Shown: piece by piece, positions 12,901 to 27,900 of the stretch
Position numbering within the stretch: the first letter of the stretch is position 1
Layout: every line of letters starts with the position of its first letter
NCBI RefSeq assembly: GCF_028769735.1
Contig: NC_088172.1
Span: 93,696,951 to 93,760,950 of the forward strand
Reading direction: 5' to 3'
From: Zonotrichia leucophrys gambelii
Lineage: Eukaryota > Chordata > Aves > Passeriformes > Passerellidae
Length of the DNA: 64,000 nt
Notes under the pieces: model-generated
What the model was told of the DNA's origin: nothing
The model's input: the letters and a program-made list of their open reading frames with translations, nothing else
Databases searched by the model: none
Position numbers and translations under genes: made by a program

Positions 12901-15900
12901 GCCTTTCAACCAGTGCCCTTTGGCCCTCTGGGCTCTCGCGGCTCCGAGGCACGAGCAAGACACAAAAGCTTCTGACCGACCTTAACGCTCAGAGGGACAC
13001 AGAGGGAACGGGGCCTTTCTTACCAGTCATCGCTGTCCAGCATGGAGAGCGCCTCCTGCAAGGACTGCTGTGGGTCTGAAAATGCTCCGTCCTTCTGCCC
13101 ACGCCCACGGAGCGGCTCCTCTCGGCGCTTGGCACCAGTGGCCATCTGCGGGGTCACTGTAAGGAGAGGGTCGGCCATGGGCGCTGCAGCCCTGGGCACG
13201 GCACCCGCCATGGCGCGGCCTGCAGCCCCATCTCCCAGCCAGGGCTCCGTGTGGCACACGCTGCCACTGCCTCAGAGATTCCCTGCTGCCTGCATCCTGG
13301 GGCTCCTTGCTTGCTCCCAGCCTCCCCCAGCTGGGCACAGCTCCAGGCTGAAGCTGACAATCGCCCCCACAGTGCCAGCTCCCAAGTGCCACAGGTGACA
13401 CAGCCAGCGGCAGCTTCCTGAGGCCGCAGAGTTCCCACTCCCTGCCAGACAGTGCCCACAGGAGGGAACCCCTCAGGGGCCTCTCTTGTCTCAGCACCCT
13501 GATTTCCCCCAGCCCTGAGGACAGGGGCACTCTGCAGCTCCCTGAGGAAAGACCTGCAGCTGCCTTGTTATCACAAGGCCTGGCACCAAGCCAGGCCTGA
13601 ACAGCCTGAACAGCCCAGCCCTACTGGGCCGGACTCAATCCCCACGGGGCAACAACCAGGGAACAGCCATACGTGACCCTTCACACCTCACAGCACCTCT
13701 GTTTCCATTGACTTCAAATATTCTAGACTATCAACTTTGGGAGTAACTCAAAAGTAGATTTGCTGTTCATTCTCAGGACAGACTATGGACCCAAGATCCC
13801 AGCTGTCCTGGCTGAGGCAGGAGGAAGCTTGTGCTCCTTGTACAAGAAAAAAACCTCTGCAGGAAAAAGCTGCCATGGAGCCGGCTTACCTGAGGAGCTG
13901 CATGGGAAGCTGCCATCTCCATGGAGGGTGGGTGTACTGGGCAGTAAGGGCACGTTGTCCTGCTTCCTCACGACCCTTTTCTTCATGGCACCACCAGGGT
14001 GTTTCCTCTCCACACCAGGAGCTGTGCCATCGATAGGTGGCAGTCTAAATCCTGCAGGGACCAGAGAGGAGCTTGTAAGTGGAGGGTGCTGGACTGGGTG
14101 ACAATGGAAAAGGCCAGAAAACTTGCTGGAGCTGGATAACATCTCTTTGTTATCCCAAAGAACTTCAAGTATGACAATGGCACACCAACATGTGACAGGG
14201 ATCACAGAATCACAGAATCCTAGAGAGTTTGGGTTGGAAGGCACCTCTAACCACCATCTAGTCCAACCCCTGTGAGCAGGGACATCTGCATCTAGATCAG
14301 GTTCCTTAGAGTTCCATGTAAACTTGAACACCTTCAAGGACAGACCAACAACAGCTTCTCTGGGCAAATCCTGCCAGCTTTTCATCCCCTTCATTTATAA
14401 AAAAATTCTCCGTAATATCTAACCTAAATCTACCCTCTTCTAGCTTAAAAGCAAACTGCAGTGATGCGTCCCCTAAGAAACAAGAAAAAGCCAGTATTGC
14501 TATGCTGCTGTTCTGTTCCAGAGGCGGGCAGGGGCAGTTCCCACAGAAAGTGCAGAGAGCCCTGTGTGATGCCCTCGGGCTGAGTGCTGCCTCCTGTGGG
14601 CCCTGCTGCCGCCCTCGGGCCCTGCTGCCGCCCTCGGGCAGCGCTCACAACCCTGCAGGCAGAGCCCCTCCGCCGGGATTCCCTCGGGAACACTGCTGGC
14701 TCCTGGGGCTACAACAGAAGCCCTGCCTGGGGCTCCAGCACAGCTCCACAGCGCCAGCTCCTCAGAGGGCAGTGGCAGGAGAAGGATCTCTGGAGGTGAA
14801 TTTTGTTTCTTCCAGGTTGCAGCCTGGTTGAAAAGCATTCTTTTGGCCTCACCTTCACTGGAGACTGCTCTCCAGGAGACAGTCTGAAGCCCCAGTGTAG
14901 TTTGCAAGATAGAATTTTCTACTCTGAAAGAATTTAGAGGTGAAGGTGGGAAGCTGATATTCTCTTACTGACTCAGTGAGGCCATGGGCAAGGCACTTCA
15001 TGCCTCTGTATTTTTCTTTGGGAAACAGAATTAAATCCTATGCAAGCTTCCACTCACATGCAAGCAGAACAGCCCCCCAGTCTGATTGCGACATTGTGCA
15101 AAGGACAAGCAAGTGGTCAAAAAGGACCACCACAAGTGTAGCCGCCACTTACTTGCTTCAGCTGCATGCCTGGGCTCAACTGCCTTAGAAAGAAGCTGCA
15201 AGGATGTTTCCTTTTGTCTCCTCTTCATCTCCTTTTCGAAAAGCTCCATTTTCTTCCTCTGAATGTTCTTTTCAGCCAACTTGCCCAATGCGTCACAGAC
15301 CTAGGTGCAACGGAAATACATCACAGACTGTATGCAGAGACACACAAACCAGACACAACATCTCATCAGGAGCACAGAGTCCACAGAGTGCCATAGGCTT
15401 CAATGCAGCTCCATACACATTCCAATAGTTTCAGAGGAATGTCTCCAGTCCTCACCTTGGCAATTACACACAGTGAGGTGGAACACTGTAGTGCCACAAC
15501 CTTCCACTGCTGCAACTGCAACCTATGCCAGGAAGCCCTGCTTGAAGCATGAAACTCATAGGAGTGCTCCAAGACAGATGAAGAGCTCACATGGCCAGTG
15601 AGCAGGCAGTTCAGTTCCTACAGGCCATGGCAGGAGAATAAAACCCATGTGCAATACCCAGCAAGGAGGCCTAATGAGCTGTTGCTTAACACCCATGGCC
15701 AGCAATTGCAGCTGTTTCTCACTTCCAAGCTTCTGAAGGATTCAGCTCTCAAGGACTTAGTCTCTGAGACCAGCAGACCAAAAGGAGGAGTCTTGCAAAA
15801 ACAAGTTGCAGAAGCATTGATGCTCATGAGCAGAAAACTTGAGAATGACAGGGCTGTGAGATACAGCCACAAAGGTAACCAGGAAAAATCAAACTCTCCC

Positions 15901-18900
15901 CTTTGATTTTGCAGCCTTGCTTACACTCAACATCAGAATCTTTGCTTCTCTGCTTCCAAGGATGCACTTTGCCCACATTCACTGATATGTAGCTTGCTCT
16001 GCCATTCAGAACCTCTCTAAAAAAGTCTTTGCACATAAAGAATGCTGCTGGCATGACCTTAGCACCATCTCCACACGAGTGACTGTGGCACCACTGGAAA
16101 TGGCCAAGCAATTGCCCTGGAATTCTCAAACATATTCCCAAGAGAATCCCCTTCTCCCAAGGAGTGGAAGATTATGATTTTCAGTGACATTTAGGGCCTA
16201 AACAGCCACTGGACAGGAAGTCTGCTCATCCCTGTTCTTATCCCTTACCTTTCCAGAGCTGTCCCTCAGCTCTTTGTCCCTCGTAACACCACAACTGCTG
16301 GGATGATCCATCTCCTTGGCCTGGCTCAGTGGGAGACCTGGGAATGGAAGCAAAGGTTCCTGTAAATCTCTGGCAGATTTCAAGCCCCCAAAAATGCCAT
16401 GCTTGCCAACAGGCAAGACAGGTTCCAGATTGCAGAGCTCTCCTAAATTACAGAGATTGGGATTGAGAGCAGCAAGGCACAATGCCTAGAGCCTCTCCCA
16501 AGGGATGGGCTACTGGCAGCAGACATGACATTGCTCTGTTGGCCAGCAGACTGAAACCTGCTGCATGACAAAGGCCTCAGCCCCTGCATGCTGGACGGCC
16601 TCTGTGTCTGAGAGACAAGGGCAGAGATGGACATTGCTCTTGACAGACATTCTTATCTGCCCTTATCATGCTGATTTCAGTAAACATCTTCTTTCTGGTT
16701 CCTAAAAGAACTCCCAGGTTCTAATACCTGGATGCATTTAGACCAACATTTTCTTCTCTTTGCTGGAATATTTCAGGGGACATTCAAAGACAAGCCTAGG
16801 GTTGCAGGAGTGATACCCAGACGTAAATTGTGTTCTTGACACTGGATAATTCATTTTCCCCAAGGATTTTCCTCCCCAGCTGTATGAGATTGGGCCACTT
16901 TGGGGCCAGCCCAACTAGAGGTTGATTTTCTTAATGCAAGTAGAACAATGGAGCTCATTCTGGAATACTCTCCAATAGAGCTGCTAAAATTCTGAGAACA
17001 AATCATTCTATACAACAACTTCACAGAGGATAAAATCAGGCAGGAAAGTAGAAAAATAACAAAGCTGTAAATCCAGATTTTTTTTTTCCACTGCAGAATG
17101 GCCAGCTTAATAATAAAGGAGAGTAAGATCTGGGTTTTGAGGAAGGAGGATAATTCTGGATGGAAGGCAAGGTCTTGGAAGATAAGAGCATCTGGGAAGG
17201 TGGCAGGGAAACTACAGATCCCAGGGTAACCTCCTTAGGACCATGGCAGTGAGTCAGGCCTGAAAAATGTAACAGAGGCTGCAATGCAAACCTAAAGCAT
17301 CTGAAGCTCCATATTTCAGGGGACAGACTTCGTGGAAACTTCTAAACAACTGCACAGGGAAGTACACACGCTCCTGCTGGCAGACACTTGAGGCAGGCCA
17401 GGGGAAAACCCTGAGCCACTTCCCCAGAGCTGCCACAGGCACAGCCTGGCCTCTGGGCTGCCCTGGGACAGCAGGGAGCCCAGAGCCCTGTGCTCTCCAG
17501 CAATGGCTCAGCTGCACATGCACCCTGCTGCTCCTCTCCCTGCCCCACAGCTCAGCAGCCCTACAGCTCCAGGGGCACTGGCAGCAGCACAGCTCCTTGC
17601 AGGGGGCACATGCAGGGCACAGCTGTTCCCTGCCAATGGGCACAGCCTCTCTGCGCTGCCACAAGAGCCTTCCTCCCAACAGACAGTGGCCCAGCTCCCA
17701 CCTTACCTTTTTCTGAGGCTGAGCCATGCTCCTGGGGCTCCTGGGGCTCCTGGGCCAAGGCCCCCTGAGGCAGCCAGGAGCCCAGACCTCCATTCCCAAG
17801 GCCGGGTTCTGGCACAGGAATATCCAAACCAAAGAGGTCCATGAGTTCCCTTGGGAACAGAGGCATCCCAGGTACTATCTTACACTGAGAGCTCTCTTCC
17901 TCCTTTCTCTGGGTTTTTGTTGTGGATTCAGAAGAAGCTGTCAACCAGGTACAAGAGAAGAAATGAGTTAATTGAACTCACGCCTTTATAATCAGCCCTT
18001 CTAATGGGTGAGGAATCCAGGTGTATTTTCATTACTGAAAAGATTGCTTGGTTTTTTATTTTTTATGAAACTAGCATCACTTTAATTTCTCTGAACAATA
18101 TGGAGCTGCTAAACCAACAGAGAAGGGTTCTGCTACTTCAAGTGCTGCCCGTTGCCTCCCCATTACTACAGGATCCCTTTCCTTCCAAACACTTGGGAAT
18201 TCACAGTGCTCTCTAGAATCTGACACTGGCAAGGAAGTCATTGTTTTTGAAAGGAGTTTTCAAAGCCTTTGTTTCTGTATTTCCCACTCAGTTGTAGGTC
18301 AGGTTCTGCAGTTTTGGGGATTTTTTATATTACTCTTTACAACAAAGGAAGGTCTGGGACACAAACAATGGCACCACGTGTTAAATGCAAAAGCAGCTTT
18401 GCTTTCTCCATTAGCTGTGCCCAGTATTTTGTGAGCCTGTATTTGTAGGGAACAAAGTGCTCATCCCAAAGTTCCACTTGTGCTCTACTTAGTTGCCCCA
18501 TGGAGTTTATTCTCTGCTTTCTTTTCAGCAGAGACACCCAAACCCAGATAAATACAACCTATCTCAAAACAATTCTCATCTTGGTTAATACTGAATTCAA
18601 AATGTCCTTAATGGAAATAGCTGAGGGCCAGTCATTCTGAAATACTTCCCAAATGAGCTGTTAGAACTAGGAGAACTAATTCTTTACATGGCTTCACAGA
18701 GGATAAAATCATGTGGCAGCCAAGCACTATGAGAGGAAAACCTCTCTCAAAAATGGATTCTTTCATGCTGCAGAATGCTTGGGTCAGTAAGAAAAGTAAG
18801 ACACGAAATGATAAATGACATAAGTAATTTCTAATCCAGAATTCATGCAGAAAAAAATGTCACCTTACTTACTGAGCAATACAATTCCCAAGCAGCATTA

Positions 18901-21900
18901 GGCATTGCTACTGCAGATTAGCAATGAAGGAGTCATTCCAAGGGGCTCTACCCAGGAATTTGCAGAACTAACCCTAAGCCAAGGAACCAGAGAATCTCAT
19001 CCATTTCTCTGCATCAGCAGAATTATTTCTCCAAGTCTCATCTCTCCTATCATTACACGCCCAGAGATGCCAAAGGAACAACAACAGTGTCAATGAGGCT
19101 TTCAACTTGGAAGCATTGCCTGACCCAGATGCACCAGAAACTGCATTTTGTCTGGCACAATTCCACTTGTCAGGGATGAGGCAAGGCAGGGACAGGCACA
19201 AGGCACAAGGCATCTCCTGCCCCAGCCTCAGCCTGCAACACTGACACAGGCAGACACAGCCAGGGAAGAGATTTGTCACTGTGAACCTGCCAGAGGTGGC
19301 TTTGGGCCTGTGCTGTCAGAGGATGACAAACTCACACCCCACCTTGGCTGCATCCATTTGGAAGTCTCCTTCTCCTTCATTGGAAATGTCAAAAGGACTT
19401 TCTATCATAGGAGGTTTCCCTAGTCCTCCCAGTGCAAAACCAGGCCATGTCCATGAATCTCCTTCACATCTCATAGGGTTCAGATCAGAAACAGCCTCAA
19501 GGAAAGCTTTTCCCTTCAGAAGCAGGAGGAAGGAGTGGGAACATTTCTCATTTCCTGATAAATGCCTTCCATTTCTCCACTAATTCTGACATTATAAAAG
19601 CTACAGGGAGATAAAAGGCATGTGCAGGATGGAGAGGAATGTTTTTCTTTTCCTGCACAGCATTTCCAGGACCCCAAGGTACCACTCCAGCTCCTGCCAC
19701 TCAATACTTCACACTGGAGAAATTTTCACTGCTCCACATAAGAACACTCCCAGGGTCTGGAATCTGGGAGAGTCCACTGAGCTAGTCAAGGAATTGAAAT
19801 TAATTCAAAGAAATTTTTCAAAGAATGAGTTTCAACCGAGATTTCCTAATGATACCTTATAGTCAAGACTAGAAGATTTTAGGGCTGACATGCCCTGCAC
19901 CTACCTGCATGTTCCAAGGACTTCTCTTGCCTTCTGCTGCTGGATCCTGAACTGGAGAAAATGGAGGATAAAAGAACATATGAGGAGGTAGAAAGAGAAG
20001 GGAGGGAATGGATGTACCGTGAAAGGAGACAAACTTTCTTAGCATGGTCACTTCTGTGAAGGAGGGAATGCAACAAATAAACAGAAGAGGACCCAAAGAT
20101 GATTAATTGACCTTAAGCATTCAGTTCCTGGAGTTGCTTAGAGCTGGACAAGCTCAGGCTGAAATAATAGCCACGTCCAGCAGAAGGACCCATCCTGAGG
20201 TTCTTTGAAGCCCTGCCTCCTCTTCCCCAACACCACCTCTGCTCTTGGGGCATTGCTGTTGGGTTTGACATTGTGCTGGATCATCATAACTGGGCAAAAT
20301 GCTGAATACATAGAGGTTTGCCTAAATATATGGGAGATTGTGCAAAATCACCACAGGAGATGGGTAGTGTGAGGTGAACAGCACACTGGAGCAGCGGACA
20401 CCTTGGCTTACCTCATCTCCCAGGACTCCTGCAAATCCACCTTTGAGAGAGAGCTTTGGACACATCCCGCAGCATTGCCAACATTGAGACTTCCTGCCTT
20501 GCCAATTGGGGGGATCAAAGGCAGTCCAAATGATGCCTTCTTCATTTCCCCCCCACAGGAATATGGCAAGGAAGCCTGGAAAGAGTAGAACACAGTGCAC
20601 AGATCAAGCATCCAACCTTGCCCCCATTCATGACTCAAGACATTTTCATATGCCCTCAGCTGGGGCCTGGCAGGAATAAACAAATCAAACTGATGGGGCT
20701 GATTGGCACAGGATGGGGAATGGAAAGGGAACTGGAGAGGGAGAGACCATATCCCACATTTGACACCTTTCCCCTCATGGTCTCTCCTCTGCAAGTGTAC
20801 CTGCATTCCCAGCTGCCAGCCACATCTTTGACATGAAGATGTTCTGGGGCACCACTGCCTCCACTGCCCTTTTGGATGGCATGGCAGTGGCTTTAGATCC
20901 CTGTTCTCTCCCTGCCCCTAAGGTGACTCACAGCCAGTGCTGATCTCCAGACATGGCCCCACAAAGCCATTCTGCAGGATGCCAAAGCCTGCTTTTCTCA
21001 AGGCCCTCATTTCTTCTGCTGCTGCCCTTCCCTCCTACAGTTCCCCAGCAGCCTCTGAGCCCAGATGCTGCTGAGCTCTCGGCATGCTCCCTGCTCTCCA
21101 GCTCCCACACATCCATCAGCTCAGGCTCACTGGCATTTAGCAAGTTGAGCAGAGCTCCCTGCCCTGCTGCTCTCTGCAAGCTCTCTGCCTGCCCAAGCTG
21201 CTCCAGGGCCCCCATGCCATGGCCAGGAATGGGGCTGGAGGCACTGGGGTAGATGCACACCCATCCTAGGTATCCCATCATTTCTGGGATATCCCAGCTA
21301 AAGAGCCAAATCAGGACCTGTTCAAAGTTCACTGAAAGGGTCAGTTCCTGTCAGGGATACACTGGGCCCTTTCTCTGCAAGGCTGAAATCAAGTACCCAA
21401 GCCTTGGATTGCACATTCTCTCTACCAAAGCTGTTGTTCATCTGCCTCCTCCTGCACCCCACGGCAAACCCAAAACAACTGCAGCTCCTGGCCCTGCTGC
21501 AAAGGCCATCGTGTGCCTGGGCTCTGGGCTGCTCTTCCCATGGCCACCTCCCATTCCTTCCCTCTGCACAAAGCCATGCCAGAGCACACAGCTGCCCAGG
21601 AGCTGATGGAGTCTGGAAACAGCAACAGAGACAACTGTGCAGAGGGCATGGCTGTACAACTCACAAGCTGAGACAACCTGACTTGGCAGGTTCCAGCAAA
21701 CACCTTCTTCCGTCCAAAGCAGACACAACTGACAGAAAACACCACCAAAACATAGAGGTGCTTCATAGATACCCATAGTCACTACATGGAGGATGCTTGC
21801 TTTTCCTTTTAAAGATTGCACAACTTGAGGTGCTCTGACTGCTTGTTGGTGTTTTCTCAGCCATAAGATGGAGGAGGAACCACAACACAGCCCAAAAACC

Positions 21901-24900
21901 ATTCAAAGACCTCTCCTGTTATTGATACATGCTGAGGGCATGAAGTCTGCTCTTCACACCCATTGCGAAGACAGCCTGAAGCACAGTGTCCAGCTGAGCT
22001 CGTCCTTGGCTCAGCTGCTTCCCTGGGCTCACAGCACAGGAAAAGGTCTCCAAGCTCTGCCTACAGCACATAAACTGAAAATTTACCACACAGGATTTAG
22101 CTTGGTTTCCTTACCTCATGTCCTTTTCTCTCTGAAGTCTGTCCCTGGCTGCTTCCTCTGATATCTTTGTAGCCAGTGCTAGTTTTCCCTTTCTCTTCCT
22201 CTTCATCAAACATCTTTCTTGGCTTGATGGGAGAAGAGATCTCTCGAATGGGAGGCAAGGGCTTGGAGGGAAGGAGTGAAGAGGGACATGTCTGTGGAAG
22301 ACTCTTGGAAATACTGTAGTCTGTCAGATCTGCAAAGTGGAGACAAAGAATGTAACAGAGCACACTAAGTAAATCTAAAGCATCTGAAGGTCCATATTTC
22401 ATGGGGAAGACTTCCTGGAAGCTTAAAAACACCTACACAGGGAAACATGCTCCTGCTGGCAGAGACTTGAGGCAGGCTGGGGGAAAACACAGAGCTGCCA
22501 CAGGCACAGCCTGGCCTCTGGGCTGCCCTGGGACAGCAGGGAGCCCAGAGCCCTGTGCTCTCCAGCAAGGGCTCAGCTGCACAGGCACCCTGCTGCTCCT
22601 CTCCCTGCCCCACAGCTCAGCAGCCCTACAGCTCCAGGGGCACTGGCAGCAGCACAGCTCCTTGCGGGGGGCACATGCAGGGCACAGCTGTTCCCTGCCA
22701 ATGTGCACAGCCTCTCTGCGCTGCCACAAGACCCTTCTACCCACCAGAGAGCAGCTCAGATCCAACCTCATCTCTGTGTGAGGCTGAGCCAGGCTCACAA
22801 GGCAAGGTGTGAATTCAGTGAACTCTCACCAATACAATCAATCCATCTCATGGATAAGGCATCCAAGGGGTCTTTTACTATTCAGAAGATCACTCTCTTT
22901 TTATTTTTCATGAAACCAGCCTCACTACAATTCCTCTGAACAGCATGGGGCTGGCAATGCAGGACAGAAAGCTTCTACAGCTTTGCTTATGTGTTGCTCC
23001 TTGCTCATCTACTACTTTGAAATTCCTTTCCATGTAAACTGTTGGCAACCCCCAGTGGTCTCCAGAATTTGACAGTTACACCTAGGAAGTAATTGCTTTC
23101 CCAAGCTACTGTTCATGGCCTTTGTTTCTCTAACTCCCACTCAGTTCTGGGTTGGGTTTGGTTGGTTGCTTTTATTTCTCTTCACAACAGAGGAAGTGCT
23201 GGCACATAAGCAATGGCACCTCATGTTGGAAAAAGCTTTGCAATCCATATTACATATCCCCCAATATTCAAGGAGTCTTCAGGGAAAAAAAAACCTGGCT
23301 ATCCAATTGCAAATTGCCACTTTTGCTCTGCTTCACTGTTCCATGGGGTTTTTTTGTCTGCTTTTTTCCCGCAGACACAACCAAAACCAACATAAAACAT
23401 GACCTGCCTCAAAACATTTCTGATCTTGCCTAATACTGACAATGCTAAATTTTCTTAATGGAAATAGCAGAGGGCAGGTCATTTGATATAATCTCTAACT
23501 GAGCTGTTATCACTCAGAGAATTAATTCTTTACGTGGTTTCACAAAGGATAAAATCATGTGGCATTCAAGCGGTTACAGAGGAACACCTGTATTAAAACT
23601 GGATTTCTTTCCCTCTGTAAAATGTCCCAATCAGAAATAAAAGACAGACAGGAAAGCATTCATGAGATAGGTCATTCCTGCTCCAGAATTAAACCACCAA
23701 AAATTAGCAACTACTTTGATGAGGAATAATACTCTCTAGCTGCATTAACCATTCCAGTTGCATATCAGAAGTGAAGGAGTCATTCCAAAGGCGACATTAC
23801 CAGGATTTGGCAGAACCAAGCCTAACTAATCTAAGCCAAGGAACCAGGGAGTCTCATCCCTTTCTCTGCATCAGCAGAATTATTTCTCCAAGTCTCATCT
23901 CTCCTATCATTACACGCCCAGAGATGCCAAAGGAACAACAACAGTGTCAATGAGGCTTTCAACAGCATTGCCTGACCCAGATGCACCAGAAACTGCATTT
24001 TGTCTGGCACAATTCCACTTGTCAGGGATCAGGCAAGGCAGGGACAGGCACAAGGCACAAGGCATCTCCTGCCCCAGCCTCAGCCTGCAACACTGACACA
24101 GGCACAGACAGCCAGGGAAGAGATTTGTCACTGTGAACCTGCCAGAGGTGGCTTTGGGCCTGTGCTGTCAGAGGATGACAAACTCACACCCCGCCTTGGC
24201 TGCATCCATTTGGAAGTCTCCTTCTCCTTCATTGGAAATGTCAAAAGGACTTTCTATCATAGGAGGTTTCCCTAGTCCTCCCAGTGCAAAACCAGGCAAT
24301 GTCCATGAATCTCCTTCAAATCTCAAAGGGTTCAGATCAGAAACTACCCCAAGGAAAGCTTTTCTCCTTCAAGGGTAGGAGGAAGAAGTGGGAACATTTC
24401 TCATTTCCTGATAAATGCCTTCCTTTTCCAGTCTCATTTTGACACTGGAAAGGCTACAGGTAGATAAAAGGCATGTGCAGGATGGAGAGGAATGTTTTCT
24501 TTTCAGCGCTGCATTTCCAGGACCCCAAGGTACCACTCCAGCTCCTGCCACTCAACACTTCACACTGGAGAAATTTTCAATGCTCCATCAGAGAACACTC
24601 CCAGTGACTGGGCTCTGGGAGAGTCCACTGAGCTAGTCAAGGAATTGAAATTAATTCAAAGAAATTTTTAAAAGAATGTATTTCAACCAAGTTTTCCAAA
24701 TGTCACCTTAGAGTCAAAATTCCAATGGTCATTTTAGGACAGACATGCCCTGTACCTACCTGCATGTTCCAAGGTCTTCTCTTGTTTCCTGCTGCTGGAT
24801 CTTGGCCTGGAGAAAATGGAGGCAAAAAGAACGTATGAGGAGGTAGAAATAGAAGGGAGAGAATGAACGTACCATGAAAGGAGGCAAACCTTCTTAGCAT

Positions 24901-27900
24901 GGTCACTTCTGTGAAGGAGGGAATGCAACACATAAATCCAAAAGGACACAAAGATGATTGATTGACCTTAATCTTTCATTTCCTGCAGTCACAGAGAGCT
25001 GGCCAAGCTCAGGCTGTAATAAAAGCCAAGTCCAGCAGAGGACCCATCCTGAGATGCTTTCAAGCCCTTCCTTCTCTTCCCCACCACCCCCTCTGCTCTT
25101 GGGCGATTGCTGTTGGGTTTGACATTGAGCTGGATAATCATAGATGGGCAAAATGGTGAATACACCCAGGTTTGCCAAATTACAGGGAACAGTTGACAGT
25201 GCAAAATCAGCACAGGAGATGGGAGGAGTGAGGTGAGCAGCACACTGGAGCAGCAGACACCTTGGCTTACCTCATCTCCTGGGACTCCTGGAAATCCACC
25301 TGGAGAGATCTGCCATGAGACCCCGCAGCAGTGCCAGTACGGAGACTGCCTGCCTTGCGCATCACGGGAATTAAAGATTTTCCCAATGATCCCTTCTTCA
25401 TTTCCCTAGTGTGTGGCAAGGAGGTCTGGAAGGAATAAAACACAGTGCTCAGATCAAGCATCCAGCCTTGCCCACATTTACGTCTCAAGACATTTTGATA
25501 TGCCCTCAACTGGGACCTGGCAGGAATAAACAAGTGAGACTGATGGAGGAGATTCAGAAAGGATAGGGAATGGAAAGGGAACTGGAGAGGGAGAGACCAT
25601 GTCCCACATTTCTGAGCTCTCCCTGCTTTCTCACTTCCCCGGAAATTTGGCTACATTGCCAGCTTGCATCCACAGGTTTGACATAAAGATATTTTGGAGT
25701 ACCACTGCCTCCCCTGGCCTTTGGGATGGCATGGCAGCGGTTTTAGATCACTGTTCTCTCCCTGTCCCTAAGGTGGCTCACAGCCAGTGCTGATCTCCAG
25801 ACATGGCCCCACAAAGCCATTCTGCAGGATGCCAAAGCCTGCTTTTCTCAAGGCCCTCATTTCTTCTGCTGCTGCCCTTCCCTCCTACAGTTCCCCAGCA
25901 GCCTCTGAGCCCAGATGCTGCTGAGCTCTCGGCATGCTCCCTGCTCTCCAGCTCCCACACATCCATCAGCTCAGGTTCACTGGCATTTAGCAAGTTCAGC
26001 AGAGCTCCCTGCCCTGCTGCTCTCTGCAAGCTCTCTGCCTGCCCAAGCTGCTCCCATGCCATGGCCAGGAATGGGGCTGGAGGCACTGGGGCAGATGCAC
26101 GCCCATCCTAGGTATCCCATCATTTCTGGCCCAGCTAAAGAGCCAGATCAGAACCTCTTCAAACTTCAGTGAAGTTTTCCCTGTCAGGGAAAGGTCTCAG
26201 AGTCCTGCTGACAGCACATAAACTGAAAATTTCCCACAATGGACTTAGCTTGGTCTTCTTACCTTACTTCCTTTTCCTTCTGAACTCGGCTCCTGTATCT
26301 TTCTCATCTCCTCCTCACAGCCACTGCCAGGTTTCCCACTCTCCTGCTCTCCGTGGCACATCTTGCTTGCCTTGGTAGCAGGAAAGCTCTTCTGGATGGG
26401 AGGCAATGGCTTGGAGGGAAGGAGCATGGAGGGACTTGCCGGAGAAAACCTCTTGGCAAGAGGATAGCCAGTCAGGGCTGCAAAGTGGAGACACACAATG
26501 TATCAGAGCCTGCAATGCAAACCTAAAGCATCGTAAGGTCCATATTTCAGGGGACACATTCCTTGAAAACTTCTAAACAGCTGCACAGGGAAACATGCTC
26601 CTGCTGGCAGAGACTTGAGGCAGGCCAGGGGAAAACCCTGAGCCACTTCCCCAGAGCTGCCACAGGCACAGCCTGGCCTCTGGGCTGCCCTGGGACAGCA
26701 GGGAGCCCAGAGCCCTGTGCTCTCCAGCAATGGCTCAGCTGCACAGGCACCCTGCTGCTCCTCTCCCTGCCCCACAGCTCAGCAGCCCTACAGCTCCAGG
26801 GGCACTGGCAGCAGCACAGCTCCTTGCAGGGGGCACATGCAGGGCACAGCTGTTCCCTGCCAATGGGCACAGCTTCTCTGGGCTGCCAGCCTTCCACCCA
26901 CCAGAGAGCAGCTCAGATCCAACCTCACCTCTGTGTGAGGCTGAGCCAGGCTCACAAGGCAAGACGTGAGTTCAATGAACTCCCACCTTTACAATCAATC
27001 CGTCCAATGGATAAGGCATCCAAGAAGTTTTTTACTATCCAGAAGATTTCTCTGTTTTTATTTTTCATTTAACTAGCCTCACTACAATTCCTCTAAACTG
27101 TATGGAGCTGGCAATGCAGGACAGAAAGCTTCTACAGCTTTGCTTATGTGTTGCTTCTTACTCATCTACTACTTTGTAATCCCTTTCCTTCTAAACTGTT
27201 GACAATCCACAGTGGTGTCTGGAATTTGACAATTACACCTAGGAAATAATTGCTTTCTCAAGCTACTCTTCATGGCCTTTGTTTCTCTAACTCCCACTCA
27301 GTTATGGGTTGGGTTTGGTTGATTCCAAACTCATTCCATTTCTCTTCACAACAAAGGAAGTGCTGGCACGTCAACAATTACAGCCCATGTTACGAGTCAA
27401 ACAAAGTTTGCACTCCCCTTACATATCTCCAGCGTTCAAGCACCCAAATCTGTAGGCAACACAATGGCTTTCAAACATTCTGCTTTTGCTCAGCTTCACT
27501 GCCCCATGAGGTTTTTTCCCTGCTACCTTTCCTGAAGGGTCCCAAACCCAACAAAGAGATGACTTGCCTCAAAACATTTCTGATTATGGTACTACATAAC
27601 AACTCAATTTTTTTTTTTTATTGAAGGGACATAGGTAAGATCATAAAAAGAAGACTGTTTGTAAATCTGTATTTTTTTGTCCCCGTAGGATAGCCACATC
27701 ATATTTTACACCACACGAGTCAAACTTTATTGAGATAAGTCAATTCTAATCCAAAATTAATGCAGAAAAAATATCATTTACTTACTGAGCAATTCTACTC
27801 CCAAGCAGCATTAACCATTCCAGTTGCATATGAGCAATGAAGGAGTCATTCCAAGGGGCCATACCCAGGATTTTGCAGAACTAACCCTAAGCCAAGGAAC

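Larger units (their letters stand above)
909..17706. other. Introns of the TOGARAM2-like gene, C-terminal half
   Basis: The DNA between the listed exons is ordinary intron sequence. Apart from the three CR1 fragments (8.3, 9.9 and 14.2 kb) and the decayed A' exon (17.04-17.26 kb), I see no further gene, RNA gene or structured repeat. Confidence 0.6.

Noticed and set aside
17254..17832. Long open frames over block R on both strands, repeated at every unit (for example 192 codons here)
   Set aside because: The frames are open on both strands because the block is GC-rich. They do not fit the splice phases and are interrupted differently in each copy. The conservation is of the DNA block, not of one frame.
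19148..19423. 91-codon plus-strand frame repeated at 24000, 28061 and 33803
   Set aside because: It lies in intron DNA of the units. All frames are equally conserved there because the copies are recent, and no splice sites or family support it.
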